This document shows positions 1 through 8,747 of a stretch of 36,687 nucleotides of DNA, one piece after another (positions within the stretch are counted from its first letter, which is position 1; every line of letters begins with the position of its first letter). The notes below the pieces were generated by a model. It saw only the letters and a program-made list of their open reading frames with translations, had not been told where the DNA came from and made no database searches. Source of the DNA: Prevotella sp. (GTDB lineage: Bacteria > Bacteroidota > Bacteroidia > Bacteroidales > Bacteroidaceae); NCBI GenBank assembly GCA_017455845.1, contig JAFSYY010000008.1, forward strand, positions 1 through 36,687, written 5' to 3'. The position numbers and the translations under genes are program-made.

Positions 1-62
1 AGAAGGTCAGGAACTGGAGCAGGATGATAAAGCGGGAGTGGGATGCTCTCAACTACCGCCCG

Positions 63-2594
63 CTATTTTGTTTTGACGATGTACTGTGTGGCCTTCTGTG
101 TCGTCAGGTCGTAGAGATATGAGTCGGGAAGCATGGGGCTGGCAGGGCGGGAAGTTTTTCTCTTACTGCCCACTTCCTTCAGTCCTTTGCCCTTCAGCGG
201 TGTGTAGGAACGGATGCGGCAGATGCCGCCATGCTGCGAACGGACGGTGGCCTGGGTGAGGCGCCCCTCTCTCCATTCCATGTCCACCTCGAAGCCGCCG
301 CGTGCCTTGAGTCCTGTCACCGAGCCGTCGGGCCATGCCTTCGGCAGTGCCGGCAGCAGGAAGATGAAGCCGTCGTGGCTCTGCAGCAGCATCTCCGCAA
401 TGCCCGCCGTGCACCCGAAGTTGCCGTCGATCTGGAAGGGCGGGTGAGCGTCGAACATGTTAGGATAGGTGCCGCCGCGCTGTTTCTGTGTGCCGAAGAT
501 CAGGAAGGTGTCGGCAGTCAGTGTCAGTTGGTCGCCAATGAGTTTCAGGGCGTGGTCACCGTCGAGGAGGCGTGCCCATGAGCACACCTTCCAGCCCATG
601 CTCCAGCCCGTCGACACGTCGCCGCGTGCCTCCAGCGACCTACGGGCAGCCTGCCAGAGGCCGGGAGTGCGGAAGGGCGATATCTGGTTTGAAGGGAACA
701 GTCCGTAGAGGTGTGAGAAATGGCGGTGGTCATCCTTCGGGTCGTCCAGGTCGTCGAGCCACTCCTGCAACTGTCCCCAGCGGCCCGTCTGCATCGGAGG
801 CAGTTGGGCAAGTTGGGTGCGGAGGGTGTCTAAAAAAGCCTCACCCCCGACCCCTCTCCCAAGGAGAGGGGAGTGGTTAGTTTTGTTCCTAGGGGTGAGG
901 CTTTTTGCCGCTGCAAGCACATTGGTGAACAGTTCTGTCAGTATCTGGTTATCCATCGTCACGCCGGCATCGAGGGGTGTGACACGTCCCTTGCCGCCGT
1001 GCTCGGGCGACTCCCCCGGACAGATGACCAGGTAGGGCTGGCCTGTAGTGGGTGAGCGGTGGTTAGGGTCTTCCACCAGTATCTGTGAGTAGAAGCGGGC
1101 GGCATCGAGCATGATGGGATAGTATTGACGCAGGAAATCATCGTCGCACGTATAGAGCCAGTGCTCCCACAGATGGCGGCACAGCCAGGCAGAGCCCATG
1201 GGCCACAGGCCGGTGGCGGCCCGGTCGATAGGGCCGGTGACGCGCCACTGGTCGGTGTTATGGTGCAGCACCCAGCCGTCGGCACCATACATGTCGCGGG
1301 CGGTCTTCCTGCCCTGTTCGCAGACCTCGCGGATGAGGCGGAACAGCGGTTCGTTCATCTGTGTGAGGTTGGTGACCTCCGCCGGCCAGTAGTTCATCTC
1401 CAGGTTGATGTTGGTGGTGTATTTCGAGTCCCACGAGGGCAGCATCTTCTCGTTCCATATGCCCTGCAGGTTGGCAGGGTTGATGTTGTCGGGCTGCGAG
1501 GAGCAGATGAGCAGGTAGCGGCCGAACTGGAAATAAGAGGCTATGAGGTGGTTGTCTTGTTGAGGTGAGAGGTGAGAGGTGAGGGGTGAGAGATTAGAAA
1601 AGGCGGCGATGCGCTTGTCGGTAGGAACTTGTGGAAAAAGGTCGGGCCCCAGGTCGAGGGTCACGCGGTCGTAGTACTGGTGGTAGAGTTGCTCATGACG
1701 GCTTCTCAGACTGTCGTAGCCCATTGCCATGGCCTCTTGCAGCCGTTGACGGGCTTGCACCACCTCGTCGCCGCCGATGTCTTTATAACTGACGACGTTG
1801 GTGCCGATGGCAACATAGAGCGTGGCCTCGTCGGCTCCGACCACCGACAGTTGACCGTCGGCAGTGCTGACGGTAGGGCTACTGGCATGCTGGGAAGTTA
1901 TGGCCTGTGCCGCCATCAGTCCCATGAAGCGCACCTTGCCCTTCAGACCTTCATGCTTGGCCGACACGCCGTGCAGGTAGGCCGTGCTCTGTGAACTGCC
2001 TGTCAGCACATCGCTATGCGGGGTGGAGAATGATGCCGTGAACGAAATCTTCCCCGGCTCTGAGGCCGTCAGGTGGATGGCTATGACCTTGCTGCCCAGC
2101 GGGGCTATGACCTCGCGCTCATAGTGCACGCCGTCCACGTCATAGCGCACAATGGTTCTCGCATGGTCTATATCGAGCAGCCGTTCATAGTTGCTGTAGT
2201 TGCTATGGCCGGGCATGGCCATCAGGAGGTCGCCGAAGGGCTGGTAGGGCATGCCCATGTTCTGGCCGGCACCCACGGGCATCACCTTCTCGTTGGCCAG
2301 TTGTTCCGCCTCCTTGTAGCGGCCCTCGAAGATGAGTTGCCTCACTTGTGGCAGGGCAGCCTTGGCTTGTGGGTTCAGCACCTGGTTGGGCTGTCCGGCC
2401 CATATCGTCTCCTCGTTCAGTTGGATGCGCTCCACGGCGGGTGTGCCAAAGACCATGCCGCCCATGGTGCCGTTGCCTATGGGCAGTGCCTGCGTCCACG
2501 TCTGTGCCGGGCGGTTGTACCACAGGCGGTGCTCTTGCGCTGCGCTAAGTGATAGATGAAAAATGACAAATGATAATATCAGCAGTTTCTTCAT
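63..2594 (-). CDS. GH95 family glycosidase (alpha-L-fucosidase or alpha-L-galactosidase)
   Basis: This is an 843-residue exported glycosidase of family GH95. Residues 1-20 form a signal peptide. The N-terminal stretch [18 protein letters not shown] and the [10 protein letters not shown] segment near residue 60 are classic GH95. The NIN motif at residues 395-397 and the QIDGNFG segment near residue 745 match the catalytic asparagines and aspartate known from the family. GH95 enzymes remove terminal alpha-L-fucose or alpha-L-galactose; in Bacteroides the RG-II member BT1010 is an alpha-L-galactosidase, and the pectin context favours that role here, which is inference. It is the last gene of a three-gene minus-strand operon, 3 bp after the esterase. 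Two low-complexity inserts interrupt it: a 7-mer array near residues 333-344 and a nested palindrome near residues 563-588. Confidence 0.9.
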   Translation of the reverse strand: MKKLLILSFVIFHLSLSAAQEHRLWYNRPAQTWTQALPIGNGTMGGMVFGTPAVERIQLNEETIWAGQPNQVLNPQAKAALPQVRQLIFEGRYKEAEQLANEKVMPVGAGQNMGMPYQPFGDLLMAMPGHSNYSNYERLLDIDHARTIVRYDVDGVHYEREVIAPLGSKVIAIHLTASEPGKISFTASFSTPHSDVLTGSSQSTAYLHGVSAKHEGLKGKVRFMGLMAAQAITSQHASSPTVSTADGQLSVVGADEATLYVAIGTNVVSYKDIGGDEVVQARQRLQEAMAMGYDSLRSRHEQLYHQYYDRVTLDLGPDLFPQVPTDKRIAAFSNLSPLTSHLSPQQDNHLIASYFQFGRYLLICSSQPDNINPANLQGIWNEKMLPSWDSKYTTNINLEMNYWPAEVTNLTQMNEPLFRLIREVCEQGRKTARDMYGADGWVLHHNTDQWRVTGPIDRAATGLWPMGSAWLCRHLWEHWLYTCDDDFLRQYYPIMLDAARFYSQILVEDPNHRSPTTGQPYLVICPGESPEHGGKGRVTPLDAGVTMDNQILTELFTNVLAAAKSLTPRNKTNHSPLLGRGVGGEAFLDTLRTQLAQLPPMQTGRWGQLQEWLDDLDDPKDDHRHFSHLYGLFPSNQISPFRTPGLWQAARRSLEARGDVSTGWSMGWKVCSWARLLDGDHALKLIGDQLTLTADTFLIFGTQKQRGGTYPNMFDAHPPFQIDGNFGCTAGIAEMLLQSHDGFIFLLPALPKAWPDGSVTGLKARGGFEVDMEWREGRLTQATVRSQHGGICRIRSYTPLKGKGLKEVGSKRKTSRPASPMLPDSYLYDLTTQKATQYIVKTK
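833..906. repeat. Nested palindromic element inside the GH95 gene (family P3)
   Basis: This 74-bp element has perfect 15-bp outer arms (AAAAAGCCTCACCCC at 833-847 and its complement at 892-906) and perfect 9-bp inner arms (CCCCTCTCC at 851-859 and its complement at 863-871). It is read in frame and adds residues around [17 protein letters not shown], which are not part of the GH95 core. Related elements lie at 3313-3348, 7741-7787 and 19110-19207. Confidence 0.8.
1564..1598. repeat. In-frame 7-mer array in the GH95 gene
   Basis: Five consecutive 7-mers on the plus strand, GGTGAGA, GGTGAGA, GGTGAGG, GGTGAGA, GATTAGA. The coding strand is minus, so the TGA triplets are not read as stops. The peptide is [11 protein letters not shown], inserted before the GH95 catalytic domain. 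Confidence 0.8.
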
Positions 2595-2597
2595 GGG

Positions 2598-3938
2598 CTA
2601 AGGCAGTATGGTTTGTAATGATTCTGCAGGCAGGATGGTCACCTTGCTCTCGTCGATCATCGAGCGGTCGAGGCCGAAGATGTCGGCAAAGAAGTCGTAG
2701 ACGGCCTGGCGCTTGTTGGTGCCGAAGTCGTGACGCTCGTCGGGCAGGTGGATGTTGCGGACGTTCTGTTCTGCATCGTAGAAGCCGAAGATGCGCTGGA
2801 TGAAAGGATATTCCAACTCTGGGTTGGTGTGCGTCCAGTCGCCGCCGTCGCTGACAAGGAGCAGTGGCTTCGGGGCGATGATGGCGGTCAGTTCGGCCTC
2901 ACAGGTGCCGCCGCCTGCCAGTTGCACGGGCATGCCGCTCTCGCAGGGGCAGCCGCCGTCGAAATGGCTGGCCACGTGGACGACGGGTGCCGAGGCCGTG
3001 ATGCGTGGGTCGAGGAGGGTGAGCAGCACGGTATGGGTGCCGCCGCCGCTGCCTCCATTGGCTGCTATGCGGGTGGTGTCGATGTCTTTCCTGTTCTTCA
3101 GCATCCAGTCAAGGAGTTTCAGTCCGCAGGCAGCCTGGAAGATATGGGCGCGGGCGGTGTTGTGGTTGCCCACCTCGGCAGCCGACTGTCCGTAGCCGTA
3201 GAGGTCGAAGTCCACGCAGACGGCTCCCATGCGTGCCAGGGTGGCCAGTCGTTGCTGCTCATCGTCACGATAGCGCGAGGGCCAGTGTCCGTCGGGGCAG
3301 ATGATGAGGGGGTGAAGCCTCCCCCGACCCCTCCGAAGGAGGGGAGAATAGATGGTGCCGAACACATGCTGGCCCGGTGTCAGTTCGAGGCAGATGTTCT
3401 GGGTGGTGTAGCCGTCGTGCTTTCTGACCTTCGAGAGGATGGCACTGTTGCTGGAACGCTGGGAAGCGTTCCCTACTACACAGGAGTCGAGGAAACGGTC
3501 TATCTGCAGACGCTCGCGCACCTCTTTTATTAATATGGCGCGGCGTTGCTCCCACTGCTCCTTGTTGCTGTACTTCGTGGAGAGCCAGTCGAGCATCTGC
3601 CGCCCCTCGTCGTCGTGGCGGCGGGGGTATTCATAGAGTTTGATCTTGTAGAGCGTGTCGTGCTGCTTCCACCAGTTCCAGTCGTAGTGCTTGCAGATAT
3701 TGTCGAGTGTCTGCTCCAAGGAGTAAGGACGTATGCGGAAGTCGGCGTAGGTAAGCATCACTCCCACCGTGTCAACATTTTTGTCGAACTTCAGTTTCAC
3801 GCCGAAGCGCTTGCCCACATCCTGCATCACGTCGTGCACGGGGCGGGCATACTGTGTCTCGAAGGTCTGGGCTTTTGCGCTTACGCTAAATATGAATGAA
3901 AAGAAAATAAAAAATAAGCCTGTGTGGATTCGATTCAT
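2598..3938 (-). CDS. Secreted alpha/beta-hydrolase esterase with an N-terminal STN-like domain
   Basis: This 446-residue protein has a signal peptide (residues 1-24) and then a segment (about 25-100, with LTYADFRIRPYSLEQTLDNI) resembling the short secretin/TonB N-terminal (STN) domain. An alpha/beta-hydrolase domain follows. Its likely nucleophile is Ser297 in GGSGGG, with an acid at Asp364 or Asp367 and His403 in ERHDFG. It probably removes acetyl or methyl esters from pectin. BT1017, a pectin methylesterase of the Bacteroides RG-II locus, is also an alpha/beta hydrolase and is one possible counterpart, but I cannot show orthology. Its start overlaps the end of the upstream gene by 4 bp, so translation is probably coupled. 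Two palindromic inserts lie in frame, near residues 154-162 and 197-209. Confidence 0.75.
   Translation of the reverse strand: MNRIHTGLFFIFFSFIFSVSAKAQTFETQYARPVHDVMQDVGKRFGVKLKFDKNVDTVGVMLTYADFRIRPYSLEQTLDNICKHYDWNWWKQHDTLYKIKLYEYPRRHDDEGRQMLDWLSTKYSNKEQWEQRRAILIKEVRERLQIDRFLDSCVVGNASQRSSNSAILSKVRKHDGYTTQNICLELTPGQHVFGTIYSPLLRRGRGRLHPLIICPDGHWPSRYRDDEQQRLATLARMGAVCVDFDLYGYGQSAAEVGNHNTARAHIFQAACGLKLLDWMLKNRKDIDTTRIAANGGSGGGTHTVLLTLLDPRITASAPVVHVASHFDGGCPCESGMPVQLAGGGTCEAELTAIIAPKPLLLVSDGGDWTHTNPELEYPFIQRIFGFYDAEQNVRNIHLPDERHDFGTNKRQAVYDFFADIFGLDRSMIDESKVTILPAESLQTILP
3313..3348. repeat. In-frame palindromic element in the esterase gene (family P3)
   Basis: The core is CCCCTCC (3328-3334), a GAA loop, and GGAGGGG (3338-3344), preceded by AAGCCTCCCCCGA. 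It encodes SPLLRRGRG on the minus strand, close to the [10 protein letters not shown] peptide of the element at 833-906. Confidence 0.7.
3453..3479. repeat. In-frame palindromic element in the esterase gene (family P1)
   Basis: GGAACGCT, loop GGGA, AGCGTTCC, followed by CTACTAC. It encodes VVGNASQR in the minus-strand frame. A second copy with the same loop, flank and peptide lies at 7283-7309 in a different gene. Confidence 0.8.
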
Positions 3939-6900
3939 TGAATTGAGGGTTTATATGTTAATAATCCGATGTCTTTGCGATTAACTACGGGTCGGCCGTC
4001 TATCATGAGCGTGAGTCCCCGGCCCTGGTGATAGCGCTGGCCGTCGCTGTCCCAGACGATGGTGAGGGTGTGGCCTCGATAGCGGATGCCGTCGAGACAG
4101 AACCAAGGCCAGATGTCCTTGGGCAGGAGGGGGTTGATGACGATGCTGCCGTCCAGTTGTGGACGGAGGCCGCAGATGCCGGTGATGATGAGGTCGTTGT
4201 AGGTGGAGTGGTTATAGTAGCGGGAGCGTTCGCGGTCGCCCATGAGCCAGGCGCCGGTCTTCTCGTCGAGATACTCGCCGATATAGGGAAGGCCGCGGTG
4301 GTGCTGGCTCTCGGTGTAGAGTTGCATCTGCTTAAAAAATGAAGAATCAACAATGAAGAATGAAGAATCTGCTACCGCACCATTGCTTACAGACGTATTG
4401 TACTGCGGAGCGGTAGCAAATTCTTCATTCTTCATTCTTAATTCTTCATTCAAAAAGTTGGCCAGTGCCGTGAGCGTCTGGCTGGTGGCAAAGGGCCAGA
4501 TGGCACCGTCCCACTCGCACTTGCCCACGCCGTGGGAGCGGAACAGCGGGTGGCGGCGCTCGGCGGTGGTCAGGCCGTAAGGGGCGGAGAAGCCCTGCTC
4601 GTCTGTCAATTGTTCCCATGCCATGTCGTAGTTGCTGGATGGCAGGTTGAAATACCAAGGGATGTAGCCGATGGCTTCGCGCACCTGTGCCAGCGTGTCG
4701 CCTACATCGCCGCGCCGGGTCTCGAAGAACTGGTGGTCGGGGTTCCAGAGATGCTCACAGACGAGATGGCGCAGCGTGTCGGCCTTCATCTTGTAGAGGC
4801 GGGCCTTTTCAGTTTCGCCGGTCAGGGTGTTCATCCAGGCGAGGGCCTCGGCGTTGCCATACATATAACTGTTGATGGTGGGTCGGGCGTACTGCTTCTT
4901 GCGGCCGCCGCTGATGCTCTCCTCCATGCCGTCCTGCACATCGCCCTGCCAGTAGAGTCCGCTGGGCAAGCGGTTGGTGCGCTCCCAGCGGGCGTACTCT
5001 TCTTCCAGCCGGGGCTTCAGTGAGAGTAGGAAGGTGGCGTCGCCCTCTACGCAGAAGAGTTGCTGCACGGCGTAGGGGTTCCACGACGAGAAGCGGTTCA
5101 TCTTCGTCATGGCCTGTCCGTCGTTGCCGAAATACCAGGTGCGCAGAATCTGGTGCAGGTAGGTGGTGTCGCGCAGCCAGCGGCTCTCCATCATGTGGTG
5201 GCCTATGGCACAGGCAATGAGGTTGTAGCGGTCAGCGTAGGAGCGGTCTACGAGGAACTCGGTCATGCCGTAGCCAGCGGGTGTGCGCTTGATATGCTTG
5301 CGCAGCGTCCACCAGCGGAAGTAGTACATCTCGCGCATCTGCTCGTCGGGGCAGTCGAAGAGGGGCACGTTCTGGCGCATCCATTCTGCGGCCTGGGCGT
5401 TGGGGATGGTGGTGGCGATGGCCTCATGGTCCGTGGCGTTGAAGCGGTCGGCGTAGTGGGAGAAGGAGTCGTAAGAGAGGAGGTGAGGGGTGAGAGGTGA
5501 AAGGTGAGAGGATAGACCTGAACTTACGTTGGCCAGGGAAAACCTGGCCACACGGACGCAGGCATCGGCAAGGGGCAGGTCGAAGTCCTGGTCGGCGGGG
5601 GTGTCGATGCTTGGCTCTTTAAAGAGAGGGCCGGTGCGGAAGACGAGGCGCGAGATGCTCTCCACGGGGGTGTCGAACTGGCGGGTGCATGAGCCCCCTA
5701 AGTTCTTGGACGAGGCAGACGGCGAAGCCGAGCGAGGGGGTTGGGGCTCTGTGCCGGCGATGGTGTACACCGCCCTGTGCAGTTCGCATGAGAGTGTGGC
5801 GGTGACATGGTAGGTGATGCCCGGCTCGTATTTCTTCAGCAGCGTGCCGTAGCGTGCACCGCCCTTAATGCGGATGGCACCTGTGCTGTCGGCTACGATG
5901 CGCGAGCAGACGGTGCCGGCATCATCAACGAACTCGATGTCCAGTTCGCCGTGGTCGGCCTGGTCGAAGCGCAGGTCGAACTCCACTTTTAACTCTTTCG
6001 TGTTGGGGACGAGACGCTCCACCTTCGCGTAGTCGTAGGGGTCGCTGTCGCTGAGCGTGAGCCACTGGCCGTCGAGGGCCACAGGAGCGAGGAGGGGAGA
6101 GTAGAGGTTCCAGTCGGTCATCTCTGCCAGTGTGGTGTACTGTGCGAACGAGCCGCCGGCATGGGTGGTGGCGTTGAGGCGCACGGGCACGGGGATGCGA
6201 GAGACCCAGATGTCCTCCTTATTATTAGAACAGGTGACCCAGATATCCTTTGGAAATTCTTCATTCTTCATTCTTAATTCTTCATTCATCTCTATTCCTC
6301 TGACATACTGCGGGCCGTAACTCTTGTACTGACCGCCGTGGCGCAGGGGTGTCACCTCGCCGTTGACGAGCGCGAGGGTGGTGTAGTCCAGGCCGTCGGC
6401 GCTGAGGCTGATGGCCAGCGGCCAGCGGTATTCCGAGGGGTTATAGACGGTGGCGTAGGTGCCGTCGGAGAGCCGCTGTCCCCATATCTTTGCATTGCTG
6501 TTGACGAAGCCGGGGGCGCGGTCGCAGCCAATCTTCCCCGGCTGGCCGATGATGGGCCCTTGTCGCCAGGTGTTGCCGCCATCGGCCGAGAGGCTCGTCA
6601 CGGCATGCTTCCACAGCGCCACCTTCCGTCCGTCGGGCAGGGTATAGCCGCAGAAGGCTTTATAGGGCTTGTCCAGAGGGATGAGCGTGTCGCCCCGGTC
6701 GGCCTCTTCTACCCATTGCATGCGCTGCATGGGGTCGGCCAGCATGGCATCGACAGCCTTTACGAAGGCCCTGTCCTTGCTTTTCTTATAATACGGATAA
6801 ATAGTATTTCGCTCTGAGAAGCCGTGGTTGTAATAAACAAAATAGATGGGGCCGAGGGTGCCGTCCTCGAAGACGCGGCGCACCACGCGGCCAATGCCGT

Positions 6901-8398
6901 TGCCGTCGTTGGGGTCGTCTTTCATGGTGAGGCAGATGCCGTAACTGCCAGTGGCGAGGAGGACAGACCCCCTCGGGGGGGCTATGTACCACCCTACGCG
7001 CTGGTGCATCACCGCCTTGAGGTTGTGGGCGGGTGGCAGGTCTTTGCCTTCCTTCGTCCAGCCTTCGGGTACGGGGTATTCAGGAAATAGTTCTGAGGGA
7101 GCCGTCCAGGTATAGCCGTCGGCAGAGGTCTGGAGCATGGTCTTGCCCGGGGCCTCATGCTCATGGCGCGGGTCGGTGAGGTAATGTATGTAGAACTTGC
7201 CGTTCCAGTAGGTCATCATGGGCTGGTGGTTGTATGTCCAGTAGTGGGCCATGCTTCCTTGCGTGGCGGCATCGGTGGTGGCGGCACGCTGGGAAGCGTG
7301 CCCTACTGCAGTGCCGCCTCGCATGGTCTGGATGGTGTGGATGCCTACCACGGGCTTCAGCCCGCCGTCGTGGCGCTCGGGGCGGGCAATGGTCTTGCCG
7401 CTATAGTGCACCACGTCGCGGTTGTATTTGATGAGCCCCTGCACCAGTTCCTCGGGGGCCATGAACACCGTGCCGTGCTTATGGCCTACGGGAAAGGATA
7501 CCGCCCCAGTCTGATCCTGGAAGGTCTTGAAGTCCTTGGTGCGGTGGGCACCGTATATCTTATGCCGGTAGGAGTCGTAGTAGATATACCACCAGTCGCC
7601 GACCTTCGCCGTTGAGGGGCCTTCGGTAAACGACTCCGTAAAGGGTTCCGAGGCCGTGCTCCACGGGCCGTAGGGCGACTGTGCGAAGGCCACCTTGATA
7701 TTGCGCATGGGGCGCGAGTTGTCCTTCAGGACGAGGACATAAGCCCCCCTCCCGACCTCCCCCGAGGGGGAGGAGCGGTTAGTTTTTGAGGCGGCCGTGG
7801 GGAGGGTGGCAACAATCGTGGCATCGATGGCCGAGAACCCCGGGTCGTAGAAAAGGCGCGGCTTGGAGAAGGTCTTGAAGTCCTTCGTTGTGAGATAATA
7901 CAGGCGGTGGTTGTTCTTATGCTCTTCCTGATAGTCAGGGAAGCGGCCGGGCACGCATGATGCCCATACGACGAGGAACTGCCGCTTCACGTCATCGTAG
8001 AAGAGTTCCGGCGCCCAAGTGTTTACCGTCGTGGTGTCCATGCCCGTGGCTATGAAGCGCTGTGGCGTCCAGTGGATGAGGTCTTTCGACGACGAATAGC
8101 CGAAGCCCTGGTCGCCGCGCCATGATGATGTCCACACCAGATGGAAGGTGCCGTCAGGGCCGCGCACGATGGAGGGGTCTCTCATCACCTTCTGCTTTCC
8201 CACCTCGGGCCGCAGGAACACGCCCTCTATGGAGTCCCAGCGCAGGCCGTCCTCACTATAGATAAAACGCAAGCCTTCGGTGGCAGGCTCGTGGAACGAT
8301 GTAGAAACATAGACATCTTTTGTCTGAGCGGCCATTGCCCACAACACAGCCACGGCAGAAAAGAGCCATTTATACTTCATAAGTCCAGTCTTTTGCAA
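3935..8398 (-). CDS. Three-part glycosidase: GH43-like propeller + sialidase-like (GH143-like) + (alpha/alpha)6 (GH142-like)
   Basis: A 1487-codon secreted protein with a signal peptide at about residues 1-26. Residues 27 to about 335 look like a GH43 five-blade propeller (DPSIVRGPDGTFHLVWTSSW, ending HGTVFMAPEEL). Residues 340-770 look like a sialidase-type propeller (HYWTYNHQPMMTYWNGKFYI). A beta-sandwich follows at about 775-910, then an alpha/alpha barrel at about 985-1470 (YFRWWTLRKHIKRTP, ECDG-type GKCEWDGAIWPF segment). The last three parts resemble BT1020 of Bacteroides, which combines GH143 (removal of the 2-keto sugar acid DHA) and GH142 (beta-L-arabinofuranosidase) on RG-II side chain B. 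The extra N-terminal domain would make it a triple enzyme. At least seven repeat inserts lie in frame, several at domain borders. It is the first gene of the minus operon. Family names are from recollection of fold and motif, not a search. Confidence 0.75.
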   Translation of the reverse strand: MQKTGLMKYKWLFSAVAVLWAMAAQTKDVYVSTSFHEPATEGLRFIYSEDGLRWDSIEGVFLRPEVGKQKVMRDPSIVRGPDGTFHLVWTSSWRGDQGFGYSSSKDLIHWTPQRFIATGMDTTTVNTWAPELFYDDVKRQFLVVWASCVPGRFPDYQEEHKNNHRLYYLTTKDFKTFSKPRLFYDPGFSAIDATIVATLPTAASKTNRSSPSGEVGRGAYVLVLKDNSRPMRNIKVAFAQSPYGPWSTASEPFTESFTEGPSTAKVGDWWYIYYDSYRHKIYGAHRTKDFKTFQDQTGAVSFPVGHKHGTVFMAPEELVQGLIKYNRDVVHYSGKTIARPERHDGGLKPVVGIHTIQTMRGGTAVGHASQRAATTDAATQGSMAHYWTYNHQPMMTYWNGKFYIHYLTDPRHEHEAPGKTMLQTSADGYTWTAPSELFPEYPVPEGWTKEGKDLPPAHNLKAVMHQRVGWYIAPPRGSVLLATGSYGICLTMKDDPNDGNGIGRVVRRVFEDGTLGPIYFVYYNHGFSERNTIYPYYKKSKDRAFVKAVDAMLADPMQRMQWVEEADRGDTLIPLDKPYKAFCGYTLPDGRKVALWKHAVTSLSADGGNTWRQGPIIGQPGKIGCDRAPGFVNSNAKIWGQRLSDGTYATVYNPSEYRWPLAISLSADGLDYTTLALVNGEVTPLRHGGQYKSYGPQYVRGIEMNEELRMKNEEFPKDIWVTCSNNKEDIWVSRIPVPVRLNATTHAGGSFAQYTTLAEMTDWNLYSPLLAPVALDGQWLTLSDSDPYDYAKVERLVPNTKELKVEFDLRFDQADHGELDIEFVDDAGTVCSRIVADSTGAIRIKGGARYGTLLKKYEPGITYHVTATLSCELHRAVYTIAGTEPQPPRSASPSASSKNLGGSCTRQFDTPVESISRLVFRTGPLFKEPSIDTPADQDFDLPLADACVRVARFSLANVSSGLSSHLSPLTPHLLSYDSFSHYADRFNATDHEAIATTIPNAQAAEWMRQNVPLFDCPDEQMREMYYFRWWTLRKHIKRTPAGYGMTEFLVDRSYADRYNLIACAIGHHMMESRWLRDTTYLHQILRTWYFGNDGQAMTKMNRFSSWNPYAVQQLFCVEGDATFLLSLKPRLEEEYARWERTNRLPSGLYWQGDVQDGMEESISGGRKKQYARPTINSYMYGNAEALAWMNTLTGETEKARLYKMKADTLRHLVCEHLWNPDHQFFETRRGDVGDTLAQVREAIGYIPWYFNLPSSNYDMAWEQLTDEQGFSAPYGLTTAERRHPLFRSHGVGKCEWDGAIWPFATSQTLTALANFLNEELRMKNEEFATAPQYNTSVSNGAVADSSFFIVDSSFFKQMQLYTESQHHRGLPYIGEYLDEKTGAWLMGDRERSRYYNHSTYNDLIITGICGLRPQLDGSIVINPLLPKDIWPWFCLDGIRYRGHTLTIVWDSDGQRYHQGRGLTLMIDGRPVVNRKDIGLLTYKPSIQ
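4338..4452. repeat. In-frame inverted 7-mer arrays with TTTGCTACCGC element
   Basis: Left part in 7-bp phase: AATGAAG, AATCAAC, AATGAAG, AATGAAG, AATCTGC, TACCGC (4338-4378). Right part is the complement (4410-4452). The arms at 4352-4378 and 4410-4436 form a 27-bp inverted repeat with one mismatch. The whole segment is read in frame as about 38 residues (within NEELRMKNEEF to VDSSFF) inside the GH142-like domain. The positions 4418-4452 are identical to 6254-6288. Confidence 0.8.
5475..5516. repeat. In-frame 7-mer array at a domain border of the three-part glycosidase
   Basis: Plus strand 7-mers GAGAGGA, GGTGAGG, GGTGAGA, GGTGAAA, GGTGAGA, GGATAGA in perfect phase. On the coding (minus) strand it encodes LSSHLSPLTPHLLS, in the linker just before the GH142-like domain. 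Confidence 0.8.
5530..5559. repeat. In-frame palindromic element (family P2)
   Basis: TGGCCAGG, loop GAAAA, CCTGGCCA, followed by CACGGACGC. It encodes VRVARFSLANV on the minus strand. A second member with the same loop and flank lies at 36631-36660 in the dihydrofolate reductase gene. Confidence 0.75.
5691..5749. repeat. In-frame GC-rich inverted repeat
   Basis: Outer arms GAGCCCC (5691-5697) and GGGGCTC (5743-5749) with further imperfect C-run/G-run pairing inside. It encodes a low-complexity stretch, PPRSASPSASSKNLGGS, in the linker after the beta-sandwich. It is probably a diverged relative of family P3. Confidence 0.5.
6254..6288. repeat. In-frame 7-mer array identical to 4418-4452
   Basis: Thirty-five bases are identical to 4418-4452. 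On the coding strand the 7-mers are AATGAAG, AATTAAG, AATGAAG, AATGAAG, read as MNEELRMKNEEF. The AATTAAG variant is what keeps the frame open. Confidence 0.8.
7283..7309. repeat. In-frame palindromic element (family P1)
   Basis: GGCACGCT, loop GGGA, AGCGTGCC, followed by CTACTGC. It encodes AVGHASQR at the border between the GH43-like and sialidase-like domains. The two copies in the window differ at a compensating pair of bases in the arms. Confidence 0.8.
7741..7787. repeat. In-frame palindromic element (family P3)
   Basis: Core CCTCCCCC (7756-7763), loop GA, GGGGGAGG (7766-7773), followed by AGCGGTTAGTTTTT. The tail GGTTAGTTTT is shared with the element at 833-906. The encoded peptide KTNRSSPSGEVGRGAY parallels [17 protein letters not shown] in the GH95 protein. 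Confidence 0.7.
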
Positions 8399-8455
8399 AA
8401 AACAGTTATTTTATTGTATAGACGGAGGGAAAGGTCGTTTGTACCCTTCTTAGCG

Positions 8456-8690
8456 TGACCAAAACAGCGACCCGATTCTGGTCATCGCATGACCAAAATG
8501 ATGACCGTATTTTGGTCATCACATGACCAAAATGATGACCGTATTTTGGTCATCACGTGACCAAGCCTTGGTCATCACGTGACCAAGCATCGGTCACTGC
8601 ATGACCAAGCCTTGGTCACGGCATGACCAGGCATCGGTCACTGTATGACCAAATATCGGTTGCGCCATGACCAACTATCGGTCACGCATT
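8456..8690. repeat. Tandem array of GGTCA-N5-TGACC palindromes
   Basis: TGACC occurs at 8456, 8490, 8524, 8558, 8580, 8602, 8624, 8646 and 8668: three steps of 34 bp, then five of 22 bp. Each copy from 8480 on pairs with an upstream GGTCA, giving palindromes such as TTTTGGTCAT-CAC-ATGACCAAAA (8510-8532). The unit at 8658 is degenerate (GGTTG). The array fills most of the divergent region between two pectin operons, so a shared operator array is possible. Nothing else is visible in 8399-8455. Confidence 0.9.
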
Positions 8691-8747
8691 GGTCTGATAG
8701 TCAACACAAAAACATGTAAAAGCCGGAAAATCATGGCCCGTTAGCAT

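Noticed and set aside
3-122. Possible C-terminal end of a plus-strand gene (KVRNWSRMIKREWDALNY...)
   Set aside because: The first 20 codons look protein-like but the frame then overlaps the GH95 end antisense by 60 bp. Too short to support; the sequence to the left would decide.
2730-3533. Plus-strand open frame opposite the esterase (267 codons)
   Set aside because: Low-complexity valine/glycine/alanine composition without family features; antisense of a recognised hydrolase.
8456-8690. CRISPR array
   Set aside because: Units are 22 or 34 bp with short palindromes, and there are no unique spacers of about 30 bp and no cas genes.
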